Of a stretch of DNA of 64,000 nucleotides, positions 15,460 through 24,586 are shown piece after piece. Position 1 is the stretch's first letter. Every line of letters begins with the position of its first letter. Both the position numbers and the translations under genes were made by a program. The stretch covers positions 260,537 to 324,536 of the forward strand of contig JAHBXB010000002.1 of assembly GCA_019636655.1 (NCBI GenBank). The letters are read 5' to 3'. The notes beneath the pieces are model-generated. The model did not search any database, was not told the origin of the DNA, and saw nothing but the letters and a program-made list of their open reading frames with translations. The DNA is from Phycisphaeraceae bacterium. Its GTDB lineage: Bacteria; Planctomycetota; Phycisphaerae; Phycisphaerales; UBA1924.

Positions 15460-17964
15460 TCAGCCTCCCTTGGGGCCGCCGGGGGTGTCCGGTTGCGTCG
15501 GCACGGGCTCGATGATCTCGCTGCGCACCGGCTGGGGCGGCGGGAGGCCGATCTGGAGCTGGGAATCGGCGGCGGGACCCTCGGTGAGCAGGCGGAGGTC
15601 CGCGAACGTCGGGTCCTTCATGATCTTGGGCGTGATGAAGACGTAGAGGGTGATCTTGCGGTTGTTCTTCCGCTGGTCCTGGAAGAGGAAGCCGATCAGC
15701 GGGATATCGCCCAGGAAGGGGATCTTCTGGACCGTGTTGGTCTGCTGCTCGAAGCTCAGGCCGCCGACGACGATCGATGTGTCCGACGGCACGGTGACGC
15801 TCTTGGACTCGATGCGGTTGACCTGGCTCGGGGGAGGGACGCCGGCCGCCTGCGACTCGCCGGTGAAGTTGGAGAGTTCGACGGCGAAATCAAGCTTGAG
15901 GTAGTCGCCCTCGCTGATCTGGGGCTTGATGCGGAGCGTGGTGCCCGCCTGCACCTCGCCGCCGAAGGAGGTGACCTGCGGGTTGCCGGCGGACTGGCTG
16001 ATGGAGGTGTAGGGCTGCTTGTCGACGCTCTCGACCTTCGCCTCCTCGTTGTCGTCGACGAGCAACTGCGGGGAGGAGAGGATGCGGGTGTCGGTGTTGC
16101 TGGCGAGAGCGTTGATGATGACCGGGACCATGTCCGAGCGGATGTAGGCGGCGGTCGCCCCCAAGAGGTTTGTGAGCACATCCTTGGACTGGTTGAACGT
16201 CGAGCCGTCGGGGAACTGGCTGAGGCCGAAGTTGGTGTTGAACGCGAACTGGCCGGTGACGAGCTGGTACTCGAACGCGAGGCGGAAGGTGTCCCCGGCG
16301 GTGACGGCCACGATCTTGACATCGAGGTAGACCTGCGGGCGGCGGAGATCGAGCTTGCCGATCAGACGCCCGAACTGCGGCTGGAGACGCGAGGGCGACT
16401 TGACCAGGACCTGGTTGTTCGCCTCGTCGGCGAGGACAAAGACGTCCTCCGAGGGCTGGGCGATGGCGACGCCCGTGCCGCTGAAATCCGTGGTGGTGGT
16501 CGTCTGGTTGCCCTGGGGTTGCTGCGGGGCGGTCTGGTCGCGCCGACGGACATCGGTGCCCAGAAGGGCGTTGGACGCGGAGGGGAGCTGGTTGGTGAGA
16601 AGGTTCTGGATGATCTCGGCGACCGCCGGGGCCTTCGAGTGCTTGAGCTTGTAGAACTCGACGACGACGGCCTCGGAGTTGACGAGCTCACTCAGATCGC
16701 TGACCAGCTTGGCGACGCGGGCATGCTGCTCAACGGTTCCGCGATAGGCGAAACTACCGATGTCGGGATAGATGACAAAGCCCGGTCCGGCGGTGGTCGT
16801 CGTGGCCTGACCGAACTGGGGGAACTGCTGCCTCAGCGCCGCGGCCTGCGGGTCGGGGTTTCTGGTCTCTTCCTCGATGATCTCGCCAAGGCCCTGGCGC
16901 TGTCCCTCGGAGGCAATCGCACGGGAGGCTCGCCCGGCGTTGTACATGCGCGACTCGAGGGTGTTGGGGACATCGACCTTGAGCAGCAGTTCCCGGAGGT
17001 AGGTGATCTCATCCGGACGGCCGCGGAAGTAGAGGGCGTTGGACTGGGTGTCGACGCTGAGGCGCTCATCGAACGGGAGCAGCGAGGAACCGGTGGCGGC
17101 GAGGCCCGGGGGGGGCTGCTGGTTGGGGTTCTGCGCGACGCGGGCGCCCTTGAAGAGGCCACCGCTGCCGGCGCCGATGAGCTCGAGCACGCGGTCTTTG
17201 GCGAACGAGCCGGCGACGTACCGGAGGTTGAACCGCATGGGCTGCATGGCGGACTGCTCGGCGACGAGTCGCTCGACCAGTTGGGAGACCTGCATGGTCT
17301 GTCGCGGCGTTCCGGTCGCGACGATGAGCCCGAGTTCGTCGACGTAGGCGACGGACGCGGCGGTTGCGTTGGCCGGGCGCTGCGAGCCGGGCGTGGCGGC
17401 GGTGACTCCGATGGCGGACAGGGCCGGCCCGAGGGAGCTCGGGCGGAGGCCGCCGGTGGAGAGGATCTGGGTCGTGTTGAAGGGGTCGGCGCCGACAAAG
17501 GCCTGGGCTTCGGCGACGGGCTGGATCATGTACACGCCCGCGATCCCGCGGGTCATCGTGTAGTTCTTGAGTTCGAGCAGTTGCGTCAGGAACGGGAGCA
17601 CCATCGCCCGGGGGAGGGTGATCGGAGCGTTCAGGACCACCTTCTGGCCTGAGAGCCCGGAATCGGTCGCCAGGATCGAGACGCCGAGTTCCTCCCTGAC
17701 AAAGTCGACCAGTTTGGTGAGTTCGACTGGCTCGGAGAAGGCCGAGAAGCGGAAGACCTCGCCATCGGCGGCGGGGTGGTCGTTGGCGACAGGCTGCGGG
17801 TTCTGGGCCGGCGGGGGGGCGGGCGCGACGGGGATCATCTCGCCAGCCTGGTCGGCGGCATCCTGCTGAGCCAGGAGCGCGGAACAGTAGAGACCCACGC
17901 TCGCCGCGGCGATCAGGATCCGCAGGCCGCGGCGGGTGGTACGGGGATGCTCTGTGATGCGCAA
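15460..17964 (-). CDS. gspD: Type II secretion secretin GspD
   Basis: An 834-residue outer-membrane secretin. A signal peptide (GLRILIAAASVGLYCSALLAQ) is followed by N-domains with repeated 'FYKLKHSKAPAVAEIIQNLL' and 'ANNQVLVKSPS' motifs, and the C-terminal secretin domain with 'VPVIINALASNTDTRILSSPQLL' and 'VPSDTSIVVGGL', ending in a beta-lip region 'KITLYVFITPKIM'. It makes the channel for exported proteins. No ATG is well placed; the TTG at 17964 is chosen because AAAGGAGG lies 7 nt upstream and the signal peptide starts 14 codons later. gspE follows directly. Confidence 0.9.
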   Translation of the reverse strand: MRITEHPRTTRRGLRILIAAASVGLYCSALLAQQDAADQAGEMIPVAPAPPPAQNPQPVANDHPAADGEVFRFSAFSEPVELTKLVDFVREELGVSILATDSGLSGQKVVLNAPITLPRAMVLPFLTQLLELKNYTMTRGIAGVYMIQPVAEAQAFVGADPFNTTQILSTGGLRPSSLGPALSAIGVTAATPGSQRPANATAASVAYVDELGLIVATGTPRQTMQVSQLVERLVAEQSAMQPMRFNLRYVAGSFAKDRVLELIGAGSGGLFKGARVAQNPNQQPPPGLAATGSSLLPFDERLSVDTQSNALYFRGRPDEITYLRELLLKVDVPNTLESRMYNAGRASRAIASEGQRQGLGEIIEEETRNPDPQAAALRQQFPQFGQATTTTAGPGFVIYPDIGSFAYRGTVEQHARVAKLVSDLSELVNSEAVVVEFYKLKHSKAPAVAEIIQNLLTNQLPSASNALLGTDVRRRDQTAPQQPQGNQTTTTTDFSGTGVAIAQPSEDVFVLADEANNQVLVKSPSRLQPQFGRLIGKLDLRRPQVYLDVKIVAVTAGDTFRLAFEYQLVTGQFAFNTNFGLSQFPDGSTFNQSKDVLTNLLGATAAYIRSDMVPVIINALASNTDTRILSSPQLLVDDNEEAKVESVDKQPYTSISQSAGNPQVTSFGGEVQAGTTLRIKPQISEGDYLKLDFAVELSNFTGESQAAGVPPPSQVNRIESKSVTVPSDTSIVVGGLSFEQQTNTVQKIPFLGDIPLIGFLFQDQRKNNRKITLYVFITPKIMKDPTFADLRLLTEGPAADSQLQIGLPPPQPVRSEIIEPVPTQPDTPGGPKGG

Positions 17965-17971
17965 GGCTCGC

Positions 17972-17979
17972 CCTCCTTT
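17972..17979 (-). promoter_or_regulatory. Ribosome binding site AAAGGAGG deciding a TTG start
   Basis: On the minus strand the near-perfect Shine-Dalgarno AAAGGAGG lies 7 nt before TTG (17964), the likely start of gspD. A TATCGT -10 box (17995-17990) lies a few bases further upstream. Confidence 0.75.
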
Positions 17980-18120
17980 GCGAGGCCCAACGATAGACAC
18001 CCCGCCCTGATGCACAAGCCGCGGGACTCCGTCCACGGGCTCTCCAAATAAACCCCCGGCGGACCGGCCCGAGCCCAAGGGGGCTCGCTGCCCCGGCCGA
18101 TCCGTCGGGGGCCAACAAAC

Positions 18121-18126
18121 TACGAT
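18121..18126 (+). promoter_or_regulatory. -10 box TACGAT, leaderless start
   Basis: TACGAT is followed by 8 bases and the ATG at 18135; no Shine-Dalgarno sequence is present. Confidence 0.5.
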
Positions 18127-18134
18127 TCCCCCGG

Positions 18135-19124
18135 ATGCCCCGGAACCCTCGTGTTGTCAGCCTGCTTCCCTCTGCAACCGAACTGCTCTGCGCGGCGGGC
18201 GGGCGGGACCTGCTGGTCGGCCGCTCGCACGAGTGCGACTACCCACCCGGTATCGACCAACTCCCGATTCTGACCGCAGCCAGAACCCGATTCACCACTG
18301 CGGCCCAGGTCGACCGAGAGGTCCGGGAGACCCTTGGCGGAACCGGTGCGGCGTCCGCATCCCTCTATACGCTCGATACCCGGCGGTTGGTCGACTTGGC
18401 GCCAGAAGTCATCCTGACGCAGGATCTGTGCGGGGTCTGCTCGATCGATGCCGACACCGTCCGGCGGGCGGCAGAGGGGGTATCGCCGCCGCCACGGGTT
18501 GTGAGCCTGAACGCGACGTCGCTGGAGGGGATGCTGGACGACCTGCTGGTCGTCGGCGCGGCGGTGGGACTGGAGGGGAGCGCCGAGCGGGCGCTGGTGG
18601 GGCTGCGGGAACGCCTCTACGCCGCGGCGGATTTCGTGAATCCGTACGCCGATGGGCCGTCGGTCGCGTTCCTGGAATGGACGGACCCGGTGTTTGTCGG
18701 CGGGCACTGGACGCCGCAGTTGATCGAGCGGGCCGGGGGGCGGCACCCGTTGAACCCGACAGTGGCTGTGGATGGAGCTGGCGCCGGGGCCGGGCCGATC
18801 GGATCGACGCTGCGGGTAGCAGGCAAGTCGGTGGTGGTGCCGCCGGAGGTGCTGGCGGCGAGCCGACCGGAGGTGGTGATCGTGTGCCCCTGCGGGCTGC
18901 CGCTGGACCAGACGCGGCGGGAGGTGGCGGCGCTCTCGCGGCAGGAGTGGTGGCGGGAGTTGCCGGCGGTCAGGACCGGGCGTGTGGCGCTGGTGGATGG
19001 AAACCAGATGTTCAACCGGCCGGGGCCGCGGCTGGTGGATGCATTCGAGTGGCTGGTGGGGTACCTGAACGACCGGCCGGGGGTGATGCCGGCGGGGTTT
19101 CCGTGGGAAGTTTGGCGGGGCTGA
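18135..19124 (+). CDS. BtuF-like metal/cobalamin-binding protein without signal peptide
   Basis: A 329-residue protein of the helical-backbone metal receptor (periplasmic-binding BtuF/FepB) superfamily. 'RVVSLLPSATELLCAAGG' and 'LVGRSHECDYPP' at the N-terminus, 'LAPEVILTQDLCGVCSID' in the first lobe, and 'VAFLEWTDPVFVGGHWTP' in the second lobe are typical. The start fits the fold exactly, so there is no export signal and the protein should be cytosolic, unlike canonical BtuF. It may handle cobalamin or a metal inside the cell. An ABC ATPase of the matching family is encoded at 22967 but no permease gene is near. Confidence 0.78.
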   Translation: MPRNPRVVSLLPSATELLCAAGGRDLLVGRSHECDYPPGIDQLPILTAARTRFTTAAQVDREVRETLGGTGAASASLYTLDTRRLVDLAPEVILTQDLCGVCSIDADTVRRAAEGVSPPPRVVSLNATSLEGMLDDLLVVGAAVGLEGSAERALVGLRERLYAAADFVNPYADGPSVAFLEWTDPVFVGGHWTPQLIERAGGRHPLNPTVAVDGAGAGAGPIGSTLRVAGKSVVVPPEVLAASRPEVVIVCPCGLPLDQTRREVAALSRQEWWRELPAVRTGRVALVDGNQMFNRPGPRLVDAFEWLVGYLNDRPGVMPAGFPWEVWRG

Positions 19125-19142
19125 GCGGCGCGGCCGGAGCGG

Positions 19143-21659
19143 TCAGCGTTTGCCGCCTTTCTTTCGCTGCTGGCGGAAGTCGGACTTATTCCGCTCCCGC
19201 GACTTGCTTCGCTGGGCGCGGCGATCGGCGCCGGTCCGGCCGTTCTTGAGAACGTCGTAGTCGATCGCGAGGCCGCCGCCGCCCAGACCGCCGGAGCGGG
19301 TCGGGGCGGCCTTGTTCTTGCCGGCCGCGCGGGCGTTGGGATCGGAGACGGCGAGGTCCATCTTGCGGAGGGCGAGGTCGATGGCGGCGATTGTGACCGA
19401 GAGGCGGTCGCCGATGTTGAAGGATCGGCCGGTCTGGCTGACCAGGGCGCCGGACCTCGGGTCGACCTGCCATCGGACGCCGAAGCGGGCCTGGCCCTCC
19501 TTGCCTCCCGCGGGGAGGTCGGCGGACTTGATGAACCCGTCGGCGAGGTACTTCTCGAGCTGGACGAAGACTCCGCTCGGATTGACGCCGGTGATGATCC
19601 CCTCGAAGGACTCGCCGATGTGCTCCTGGAGGAGCTGGAGCACGAGGAACTGGCGGAGGTTCCGCTCGGCGCCCTCGGCGTTCTGCTCGGTCCCGGTGAT
19701 GTGCCGGGCGATCTCGACCAGTTCGTCCTGATCCGGGCAGGCGTGCTTGCTGGTCCTGGGGTTCTCCATCATCTCGCGCCCGAGTTCCCGCTTGGATTTC
19801 TCGTCGCGCGGGCGGCTGGTTCCGTTGTCGGTGCGGGCGAGGTATTCGGCCAGGGCGCGGTGGACGGTGAGGTCCGCGTAGCGGCGGATGGGGCTGGTGA
19901 AGTGCGCGTAGGCCTCCGAGGCGAGGGCGTAGTGGCCGATCAGGGCCGGGGAGTACTCGGCCTTGGTGAGCGTGCGCAGCACGGCCATGTGCACGGCCCG
20001 GGCGGCGCCGGTGCCGGCGGTGGCATCGAGCAGGCTCTGGAGTTCTTCTCGCGTCGGCTTCTTGGGGATCTTGTAGCCGGCGACGCGGGCGTACATCTGC
20101 AGTTCCTGCACGTCTCCCGGCGTCGGCTCGGGATGGATGCGGCGGATGAGGGGGACGGAGACGCCCTCGAAGAGCCGGGCGAGGACCTCGTTGGCCTCCA
20201 CCATGAACATCTCGATCAGCGTGTGCGTGTAGGCGTTGTCCTCGGGCTCGGCATCGACCACGTGGCCGTTGTCGTCGAAGACGAGGTTCACCTCGGGGAG
20301 TTCCAGGTGGATCATCCCGGAGCGCTTGCGGCGTTCGCGGATGGCCCTTGAGCAGGTGTCCATCTCGCGGAGCATGCGGATCAGGTCGTCGGTGTACTTG
20401 GGCTCGGTCTTGGCGTGCTTGACGGCTTCCTTGAGGTCGCCGTCGATCAGGGCCTGGGCCTCAAGGTAGGTCAGCCGCTTGGCGGACTTGATGACCGTCT
20501 GCGCGACGCCCTCCTTGATGACGCGGCCGTCGCGGCCGTAGGTCATGAACGCGGACTTGCAGTAGCGGACGACTCCCTCCTGCAGCGAGCAGATGCCGTT
20601 GCTGAGGATCTCCGGGAGCATGGGGATGACGTGCCGGGGGAGGTAGCAGGAGTTGCCGCGCTCCCTGGCCTCGACGTCGAGCGCCGAATCGGGCGGGATG
20701 AAGTGGGCGACGTCGGCGATGTGGACGCCCAGTTCCCAGCCGGGCTCCTTGCCTCCGGGGCCGTCGACGGTGATGCGCCGGATCGAGATGGCGTCGTCGT
20801 AGTCCTTGGCGTCCGGGGGGTCGATGGTGATGATGAAGTCGTGCCGGAGATCGAGGCGGCCCTTGAAGGCCCCCTCGCCGGCGGCCTCGCCGCGTTCGAC
20901 CTCCTCGGCGAAGCGGGAGGCGGCCTGGCGGGCCTGGTGAACGCAGGACTCGGGGAAGTCGTCGGAGGGGAGGTCGTACGCGGCGATGACGGCCTGGGTC
21001 TCGACGTCCGGCAGGCCGGCCTCGCCGAGGACGCGGACCACGACGCCCTCGCCGACGCTGTCTCCCTCCGGGTACCTGACCATTTCGACGACGACCTTGT
21101 CGCCGGGCTTGGCGTTCTTGCTGGAGGCATCGGGAACGGTGATGGGCTGGGTGAGCTCCTTGCCATCGGGGAAGACCACCCAGAGGCCGCCGCGCCGGTT
21201 CAGTTCTCCCGTGAAACTCTTGCGCTTTCGCTTGAGGACCTCGAGGATGATGCCGGTGGTGTCGCGCTCGCCGCGCCGGATGGTGCGCTCGACCTTGACG
21301 CGGACGCGGTCGCCGGTGAGGGCGTCGAGGGTTTCTTCGCGGGGGATGAACAGGTCGCCCTCGCGGTAGGGGATGTCCGTGATGACGAAGCCGAAGCCAC
21401 GCTGGTTCTTGCGGAACGAGCCGGTGATCTCGTCGGGCATCGAGGGGAGTTTGATCACGGCGGCATCGGCGGGCACGCTGCCGTTGCGGTTGTCGAGGAT
21501 GAGCGAGCCGGCCTTGGCCAGCTCGGCGACGGCCGACTTGAAGTCGTCGAGATCGCCGTCCGCGATGCCGAGATCCGCGGCGACGGCCCGCAGCGTCGCG
21601 GGCTCGTAGCGATCGTGCTGGAGATGGTCCAGCAGCCGTTGCTTGTACTTGAGAGTCAT
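19143..21659 (-). CDS. rnr: Ribonuclease R (RNB-family exoribonuclease)
   Basis: An 838-residue 3'-5' exoribonuclease. An N-terminal helical/HTH part (1-60) is followed by cold-shock domains ('GSFRKNQRGFGFV', 'GDLFIPREETLDALTGDRV'), the RNB catalytic domain with 'IDPPDAKDYDDAISI' (the Asp cluster that binds Mg), and 'FTSPIRRYADL', and an S1 domain ('SFEGIITGVNPSGVFVQLEKYLADG'). The tail is Lys/Arg-rich (KSRERNKSDFRQQRKKGGKR), as in RNase R. It degrades structured RNA. GGAAGG precedes the ATG; a TATACT box lies about 130 nt upstream. Confidence 0.92.
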   Translation of the reverse strand: MTLKYKQRLLDHLQHDRYEPATLRAVAADLGIADGDLDDFKSAVAELAKAGSLILDNRNGSVPADAAVIKLPSMPDEITGSFRKNQRGFGFVITDIPYREGDLFIPREETLDALTGDRVRVKVERTIRRGERDTTGIILEVLKRKRKSFTGELNRRGGLWVVFPDGKELTQPITVPDASSKNAKPGDKVVVEMVRYPEGDSVGEGVVVRVLGEAGLPDVETQAVIAAYDLPSDDFPESCVHQARQAASRFAEEVERGEAAGEGAFKGRLDLRHDFIITIDPPDAKDYDDAISIRRITVDGPGGKEPGWELGVHIADVAHFIPPDSALDVEARERGNSCYLPRHVIPMLPEILSNGICSLQEGVVRYCKSAFMTYGRDGRVIKEGVAQTVIKSAKRLTYLEAQALIDGDLKEAVKHAKTEPKYTDDLIRMLREMDTCSRAIRERRKRSGMIHLELPEVNLVFDDNGHVVDAEPEDNAYTHTLIEMFMVEANEVLARLFEGVSVPLIRRIHPEPTPGDVQELQMYARVAGYKIPKKPTREELQSLLDATAGTGAARAVHMAVLRTLTKAEYSPALIGHYALASEAYAHFTSPIRRYADLTVHRALAEYLARTDNGTSRPRDEKSKRELGREMMENPRTSKHACPDQDELVEIARHITGTEQNAEGAERNLRQFLVLQLLQEHIGESFEGIITGVNPSGVFVQLEKYLADGFIKSADLPAGGKEGQARFGVRWQVDPRSGALVSQTGRSFNIGDRLSVTIAAIDLALRKMDLAVSDPNARAAGKNKAAPTRSGGLGGGGLAIDYDVLKNGRTGADRRAQRSKSRERNKSDFRQQRKKGGKR

Positions 21660-21786
21660 TGAAATACACCTTCCACGCGCTCGCTGACGGGTGCGTCAGG
21701 AGTCGCCGACTGAGAGTTGATTGAAGTGGGAAATCAAAGAGAGCGACATTCGCTCAGGAACCCTGCCCCCGAACCTTCACAAGACA

Positions 21787-21792
21787 AGTATA
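21787..21792 (-). promoter_or_regulatory. -10 box TATACT in GGGCTATACT context
   Basis: On the minus strand TATACT, preceded by GGGC, lies about 130 nt upstream of the RNase R start. It matches the words upstream of the DUF3553 and second clpP genes. The 233-bp stretch 21660-21892 holds no gene. Confidence 0.45.
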
Positions 21793-21892
21793 GCCCCCGT
21801 CCGGGCGATCACCCGCCACGGAGCCCCGTGGGTGGCATCGACCGAATTCTGCGGCGACTTCACCGCACCCGGCGTCCCCCCCCCGCCCCCCG

Positions 21893-22882
21893 CTACTCCA
21901 CCTGAGACGCATACGCCTGAACGGTCTCGTGGAAGGGGCGCATCGTGAGACCGAGGTCGGTCTTCACCTTTGCCGACTCGGAGGTCGAGTCGTTCATGGC
22001 CATGACCGCCTGGCCGTGGTTGAACGGGAGAAGCGATCCAAGGCCGAGTTTCTCGGCGACCATCGCGCCGGCCGCGGCGGCGTCCCCGGGGATGCCCCAC
22101 GGGACAAGGCGGTGGTTGGTGCCGGGGAGCGTGTCGCGGAGGAACTCGATCAACTCGGGCCAATCCATGACATCGGGCCCGACGAGGTTGTAGACCTCGC
22201 CCACGGATTGCGGCGTATCAAGGGCGGCGCAGAACGCCGCGGCAACGTCCTGCACGGCGACGGGCTGGACACTCGCCGAAACCTGCGACACCGAGCCCGC
22301 GGGCACGCTGGTGTCGCGCTGGGATCGCGTGAAGTAGGGGATGAAGTACCAGGGCGCCGTCTGACCGGACATGAGGTCGTGCATCATCTGGATGAACTCG
22401 CCGTCGGGCCCGTGGATGAGCGACGGACGGAAGATCGTCCACATGAGTCCGCTGCGGCGGACGACCTGTTCGCCGTCCCACTTGGTGCGGGCGTAGGCAC
22501 TCCGGCTATCGGCGCCGACGCCGAGGGCGGACATGTGGACCAGCCGGCGGACGCCCGCCGCGGAGCACGCCCTGACGACGGCCTCCGGGATGGCGGTGTG
22601 CATCCGCTGGAAGGTCTGGCCCCGGGGGCCTTCGCGGATGATGCCGATGAGGTTGATGGCGGCGCCGCAGCCCGCGACGAGCCGATCGGCGACCCCGTCG
22701 GCCAGGGCGTCGCCCTCAACCAGGGTGAGCCGGTCGTCCCTGACGGGAAGGGCTTCGCGCGCGGAGCCGCGGGATCGGACCAGTGCACGCACCGGGTACC
22801 CCCGGCTCAGCAGTTCGCGAACCACGTAGCGCCCGACAAAGCCGGAGGCGCCAAGGACAGCAACGGCGGGTTGGGTAGCCAT
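21893..22882 (-). CDS. NAD(P)-binding Rossmann protein, complex I NDUFA9-like
   Basis: A 329-residue atypical short-chain dehydrogenase. The N-terminal 'VAVLGASGFVGRYVVRELL' is the dinucleotide-binding GxxGxxG motif. 'VEGDALAD', 'INLIGIIREG' and 'RLVHMSALGVGADSRSAYARTKW' (YxxxK at the expected place) follow. The pattern is closest to the NDUFA9-like/NAD(P)H-binding group, in which the protein often has a structural or sensing role; substrate unknown. The ATG at 22882 follows TAACCT by 8 nt. It is divergent from the ABC ATPase gene, with 84 bp between. Confidence 0.78.
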   Translation of the reverse strand: MATQPAVAVLGASGFVGRYVVRELLSRGYPVRALVRSRGSAREALPVRDDRLTLVEGDALADGVADRLVAGCGAAINLIGIIREGPRGQTFQRMHTAIPEAVVRACSAAGVRRLVHMSALGVGADSRSAYARTKWDGEQVVRRSGLMWTIFRPSLIHGPDGEFIQMMHDLMSGQTAPWYFIPYFTRSQRDTSVPAGSVSQVSASVQPVAVQDVAAAFCAALDTPQSVGEVYNLVGPDVMDWPELIEFLRDTLPGTNHRLVPWGIPGDAAAAGAMVAEKLGLGSLLPFNHGQAVMAMNDSTSESAKVKTDLGLTMRPFHETVQAYASQVE

Positions 22883-22890
22883 GGGGAAGT

Positions 22891-22896
22891 AGGTTA
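22891..22896 (-). promoter_or_regulatory. -10 box TAACCT, leaderless start
   Basis: On the minus strand TAACCT-ACTTCCCC-ATG (start 22882), without a Shine-Dalgarno sequence. Confidence 0.45.
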
Positions 22897-22954
22897 GGGG
22901 CCGGCCAGCGCCTGGTGCAACAGAGGCACGTGCGGGTGGGCCCCGGCGACTCGA

Positions 22955-22960
22955 TACCAT
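22955..22960 (+). promoter_or_regulatory. -10 box TACCAT, leaderless start
   Basis: TACCAT-CCCCGC-ATG (22967): a six-base gap and no Shine-Dalgarno sequence. Confidence 0.55.
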
Positions 22961-22966
22961 CCCCGC

Positions 22967-23764
22967 ATGCCCCTTTCGATGCAGGATGTCGGCTACGAGT
23001 ATCACCCCGGCAGGCCGGTTCTGCAACGGGTCAGCGGGGCGTTCCGGCCCGGCTCGATGACGGTCGTGGTGGGGCCCAACGGATCGGGCAAGTCGACCCT
23101 GCTTAGGCTGCTGCTTGGAGCGCTGCGACCGCTCGCGGGCTCGATCACGCTGGATGGGGAGCCGGTCGCGGCGATGCCCGGTCGTGCGCGAGCCGCTCGC
23201 ATCGCGTACATCCCTCAGACGCCGAGCCTGTCTGAGGGTTTTTCTGTTGAGCAAGTGGTGCGCCTCTCGCGGTACGCCCGGCCCCGGAATGACCCGGCGG
23301 TGTCCGGGGCGATCGAGGCGATGGAACTGGCGGCGATCTCGGATCGGCCCTTTGCGCACCTCTCTGTGGGGCAGCAGCAGCGGGTGACGGTCGCGCGGGC
23401 CCTGGCCCAACTGGACGGAGGCGATGTGCCAGCGGCGAGCCAGGTGATCCTCGCGGATGAGCCGTGCTCGGCGATGGACCCCGCGCACGAACTGCAGACG
23501 ATGCGGCTGCTGAGCCATCAAGCGGACTCGGGACGAACTGTCGTCGTGGTGCTGCACGACCTGACGGCTGCCCTGCGGTTCGCCGGGTTCGCCCTGGTGC
23601 TGACCGGTGAGGGAGCCGTGGCGGCATTCGGGACTGTGCGTGACGTGCTGACGCCAGCGGTGCTGGACACGGTCTTCGGCGTCCGGTTTGCGCCGGTTTC
23701 CTCTGCCGGGCTGGTGACGGCTTTGATTCCAGAGTTGACGACCTCCGACGGCCCGCGGCCGTAG
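22967..23764 (+). CDS. ABC ATP-binding protein, FecE/BtuD type
   Basis: A 265-residue ATPase with Walker A 'GPNGSGKSTLL', Q-loop 'IAYIPQTPS', signature 'LSVGQQQRVTVARAL', Walker B 'VILADEPCSAMD' and switch His 'VLHD'. The layout, including 'RTVVVVLHDLTAALRFA', is that of iron-siderophore, heme or cobalamin importers. No permease gene is adjacent; the only candidate partner is the BtuF-like protein at 18135. The following gene starts 10 bp later but has its own -10 box. Confidence 0.82.
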   Translation: MPLSMQDVGYEYHPGRPVLQRVSGAFRPGSMTVVVGPNGSGKSTLLRLLLGALRPLAGSITLDGEPVAAMPGRARAARIAYIPQTPSLSEGFSVEQVVRLSRYARPRNDPAVSGAIEAMELAAISDRPFAHLSVGQQQRVTVARALAQLDGGDVPAASQVILADEPCSAMDPAHELQTMRLLSHQADSGRTVVVVLHDLTAALRFAGFALVLTGEGAVAAFGTVRDVLTPAVLDTVFGVRFAPVSSAGLVTALIPELTTSDGPRP

Positions 23765-23767
23765 AAT
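23762..23767 (+). promoter_or_regulatory. -10 box TAGAAT, leaderless start
   Basis: TAGAAT-CCGGGT-ATG (23774): a six-base gap, overlapping the stop codon of the previous gene. Confidence 0.55.
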
Positions 23768-23773
23768 CCGGGT

Positions 23774-24577
23774 ATGAACTGGCCGCAGTGGATCAATGTG
23801 AACTCGATCAAGTTCCTGATCTTCGGGCTGATCGTGTCGGCCTCGGTGATCTCCTGGATTATCCGGAAGGTCAAGGAGCAGCGGGATCTGCGGCGCGCCG
23901 AGATGGAGCGGCAGCAGCGATTCGAAGAGGCGCTGCGCACCGGACGGACGGTGCTGCAGGCTGGCGCTCCCTCGCCGCAACTCACCCGCGGCGCCACCAT
24001 GGCGCAGACGGCGGACGAGCCGCGAGAACGCCTCCGTGAGATGGCCCGACGGCGCCAGGCCGAGATCGCGGCCAGACGGACGGGGGTTCCCGGGCCGATC
24101 GCACCGCCCACGGCTTCGCCGCCGAGTGGACGGCGTCCGCCGATCGTCGTCATGGGGCCCAACGGTCCGATCCTGATCCAGCCACGCAACGGGCCGAAGA
24201 CGCCGCCGGCGCCGGCTCCCCAGGCGCCGCCGATCCGCGCTCCGCAAGGCCCCCGGGCATCCCGCTCCCAACGGCGAGAGGATCGGCGGCGATCGCCCGA
24301 GCCCGCTCCGGCCCCGGCCCCTGCTGCACCGCCGTCGAAGCGGTCGCCTTCGGATTTTCCGCAGGCCGCCGACGCGAACTTTGCCTCAACGGAGGCATTG
24401 CGGAGGGCGACGAAGGCCGCGTTCGCGTTGAAGACCAAGGGGGCGCCGGCGATGGCGCGGCTGTTCGGCAATGCGGACCCGGTCGGGGACGACATCCGCA
24501 GGAATGTGCGTCGCGGCATCCTCATCGCCGAAGTGCTCGCCAAGCCGGTGGCGCTCAGGCCGCCCGAGTCCGAATAG
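23774..24577 (+). CDS. Single-pass membrane protein with disordered Pro-rich region
   Basis: The product is 267 residues. One membrane helix lies at about 12-30 (IKFLIFGLIVSASVISWII), followed by a charged helical segment (VKEQRDLRRAEMERQQRFEEAL), a long Pro/Ala/Arg-rich region (about 100-200), and a conserved-looking C-terminal helix (ALRRATKAAFALKTKGAPAMARLF). Topology should put most of it in the cytoplasm. No family recognised and no enzymatic motif. The 9-bp gap to the convergent lipoprotein gene leaves no room for a terminator. Confidence 0.62.
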   Translation: MNWPQWINVNSIKFLIFGLIVSASVISWIIRKVKEQRDLRRAEMERQQRFEEALRTGRTVLQAGAPSPQLTRGATMAQTADEPRERLREMARRRQAEIAARRTGVPGPIAPPTASPPSGRRPPIVVMGPNGPILIQPRNGPKTPPAPAPQAPPIRAPQGPRASRSQRREDRRRSPEPAPAPAPAAPPSKRSPSDFPQAADANFASTEALRRATKAAFALKTKGAPAMARLFGNADPVGDDIRRNVRRGILIAEVLAKPVALRPPESE

Positions 24578-24586
24578 CAGCAGCGG

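Noticed and set aside
12662-15646. A 994-codon open frame on the plus strand
   Set aside because: It runs antisense to the ABC exporter and gspE genes, has Gly/Asp/Ala-rich composition typical of antisense frames in high-GC DNA, and no domain motif.
15493-17652. A 719-codon open frame antisense to gspD
   Set aside because: gspD has a signal peptide, secretin motifs and a strong Shine-Dalgarno; the antisense frame has none of these.
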